From assembly GCF_004104055.1 (NCBI RefSeq), contig NZ_QOVJ01000001.1:1116001-1180000 (forward strand): DNA of 64,000 nt, written 5' to 3'. Source of the DNA: Leeuwenhoekiella aestuarii (lineage in GTDB: Bacteria > Bacteroidota > Bacteroidia > Flavobacteriales > Flavobacteriaceae). Shown here piece after piece: positions 63,241 through 64,000 of the stretch. A model generated the notes under the pieces. It made no database searches and was not told the origin of the DNA. It worked only from the letters and a program-made list of their open reading frames with translations. Every line of letters begins with the position of its first letter. Position 1 is the first letter of the stretch. The position numbers and the translations under genes were made by a program.

Positions 63241-64000
63241 ATGATACATAGAAGAAAAGTTTTAAAGCAACTGGCAGTTTTGCCGGTTGCAGGGAGTCTT
63301 GTGCCCATTGATATGTTCTCGCCTCTTGTTCATGATTCTGATAAAGAGTCTGTTAACCCGTTAAAGAGAGATTATTTTAAAGAATTGGGGGTGAGAACTT
63401 TTATTAACGCAGCGGGAACGTATACGTTTATGACGGGCTCATTGATGAGACCTGAGGTTGTGGAAGCTATAGCAAATACCTCTGATGATTTTGTTAACCT
63501 TAATGAGTTACAGGACAAAGTTGGTGCACGCATTGCAGAATTACTCGACTGTGAGGCTGCTACAGTTACTTCTGGAGCAGCATCTGCAATTTCTCTAGGA
63601 ACTGCGGGCTGCATATCTGGAACCGATCCTAAAAATGCAGCACTTTTACCACATATAGACACTACCAAACTCAAAAGTGAGGTAATTATGCAACGTAAGC
63701 ATTCAATTGAATATGCACATGCTATTGAAGTGAGCGGGGCTAAGGTGATATATGTAGACACTAAGGAAGAGTTAGAAGCGGCGATTAATGAGAAAACTGC
63801 TATGTATTACTTTGTTAATTTCTTGAATTACGAAGGTCAAATACAATGGCAAGAGGTACTAGATATATGCCAAAAGCATAATGTACCCACGATGATTGAC
63901 TGTGCAGCAGATGTACCCCCTGTAGAAAATTTGTTCAAGTTTCAAAAAATGGGGTTTGACATGGTATGTTTTTCAGGAGGCAAGGGATTGAGGGGGCCTC
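63241..64000 (+). CDS. SelA/aminotransferase-V-like PLP enzyme with Tat signal, partial
   Basis: At least 253 aa; runs off the window. The start MIHRRKVLKQLAVLPVAG carries a twin-arginine motif. The body matches the selenocysteine-synthase/D-glucosaminate-6-phosphate ammonia-lyase group of fold-type I enzymes: FINAAGTYTFMTGSLM, CEAATVTSGAASAISL, and PTMIDCAADVPP. The PLP lysine region FSGGKGLRGP lies at the very edge. An exported PLP enzyme fits Tat transport because the cofactor is added in the cytosol. With RidA directly upstream, a lyase or dehydratase that releases enamines is the best guess. Confidence 0.88.
   Translation, partial: MIHRRKVLKQLAVLPVAGSLVPIDMFSPLVHDSDKESVNPLKRDYFKELGVRTFINAAGTYTFMTGSLMRPEVVEAIANTSDDFVNLNELQDKVGARIAELLDCEAATVTSGAASAISLGTAGCISGTDPKNAALLPHIDTTKLKSEVIMQRKHSIEYAHAIEVSGAKVIYVDTKEELEAAINEKTAMYYFVNFLNYEGQIQWQEVLDICQKHNVPTMIDCAADVPPVENLFKFQKMGFDMVCFSGGKGLRGP

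Overview
The window looks like a chromosomal segment of a marine-type Flavobacteriia (Bacteroidota). The evidence is two SusC/SusD pairs, many TonB-dependent receptor features with carboxypeptidase-regulatory N-domains, absence of Shine-Dalgarno sequences, a TAnnTTTG-type promoter, a Bacteroidetes-type ECF sigma/FecR pair and moderate-to-low GC. No rRNA gene, intact tRNA gene, CRISPR array or intact mobile element was seen.

Layout. 0-1.7 kb: end of a minus-strand operon (threonine-synthase-like PLP enzyme, then a DUF1611/DgcN-like protein cut by the window edge). 2.9-10.7 kb: a SusC/SusD pair followed by a PhoA-type alkaline phosphatase and a GDPD-alkaline phosphatase fusion, which reads as an organophosphate scavenging locus rather than a glycan locus. 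11-14.8 kb: a TonB-dependent receptor with a DUF4374 lipoprotein, a pairing typical of siderophore or metal-chelate uptake. 14.8-39.2 kb: a minus-strand sensor kinase and NtrC-type regulator, divergent from a large efflux locus made of a HlyD/MacA-like adaptor, an ATPase, seven tandem 785-823 aa MacB/FtsX-type permeases, a second ATPase and a TolC-like channel. 39.3-45.1 kb: an AT-rich accessory stretch with uncharacterised proteins and the wreck of an IS3-family element. 45.3-49.8 kb: a minus-strand potassium island (TrkA, TrkH, a small helical protein, and a KdpE/short-KdpD-like two-component pair). It is flanked by two diverged copies of a repeat that carries a tRNA T-arm-like sequence. 49.9-50.1 kb: a broken XRE regulator. 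50.7-54.7 kb: a membrane-bound HTH protein, an operator-like array, an octaproline mini-lipoprotein, a TPR sensor kinase and a LuxR-type regulator, with a convergent secreted EEP nuclease. 55.8-64 kb: ECF sigma and FecR (divergent), a large STN-type SusC, SusD, a Tat-signal RidA and a Tat-signal SelA-like PLP enzyme cut by the window end.

How the parts work together. The NtrC-type regulator probably drives the efflux operon from a sigma-54-like element in the divergent gap. The KdpDE-like pair probably controls both itself and trkHA through an identical 17-bp site found before each. The ECF sigma/FecR/STN-SusC trio is a classic trans-envelope signalling relay controlling uptake of a substrate that the exported PLP enzyme and RidA would process. 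In front of the second susC lies a compact minus-strand unit (promoter, about 75 nt, intrinsic terminator) that looks like a cis-antisense RNA of the kind known from Bacteroides polysaccharide loci. A similar antisense terminator precedes the first susC.
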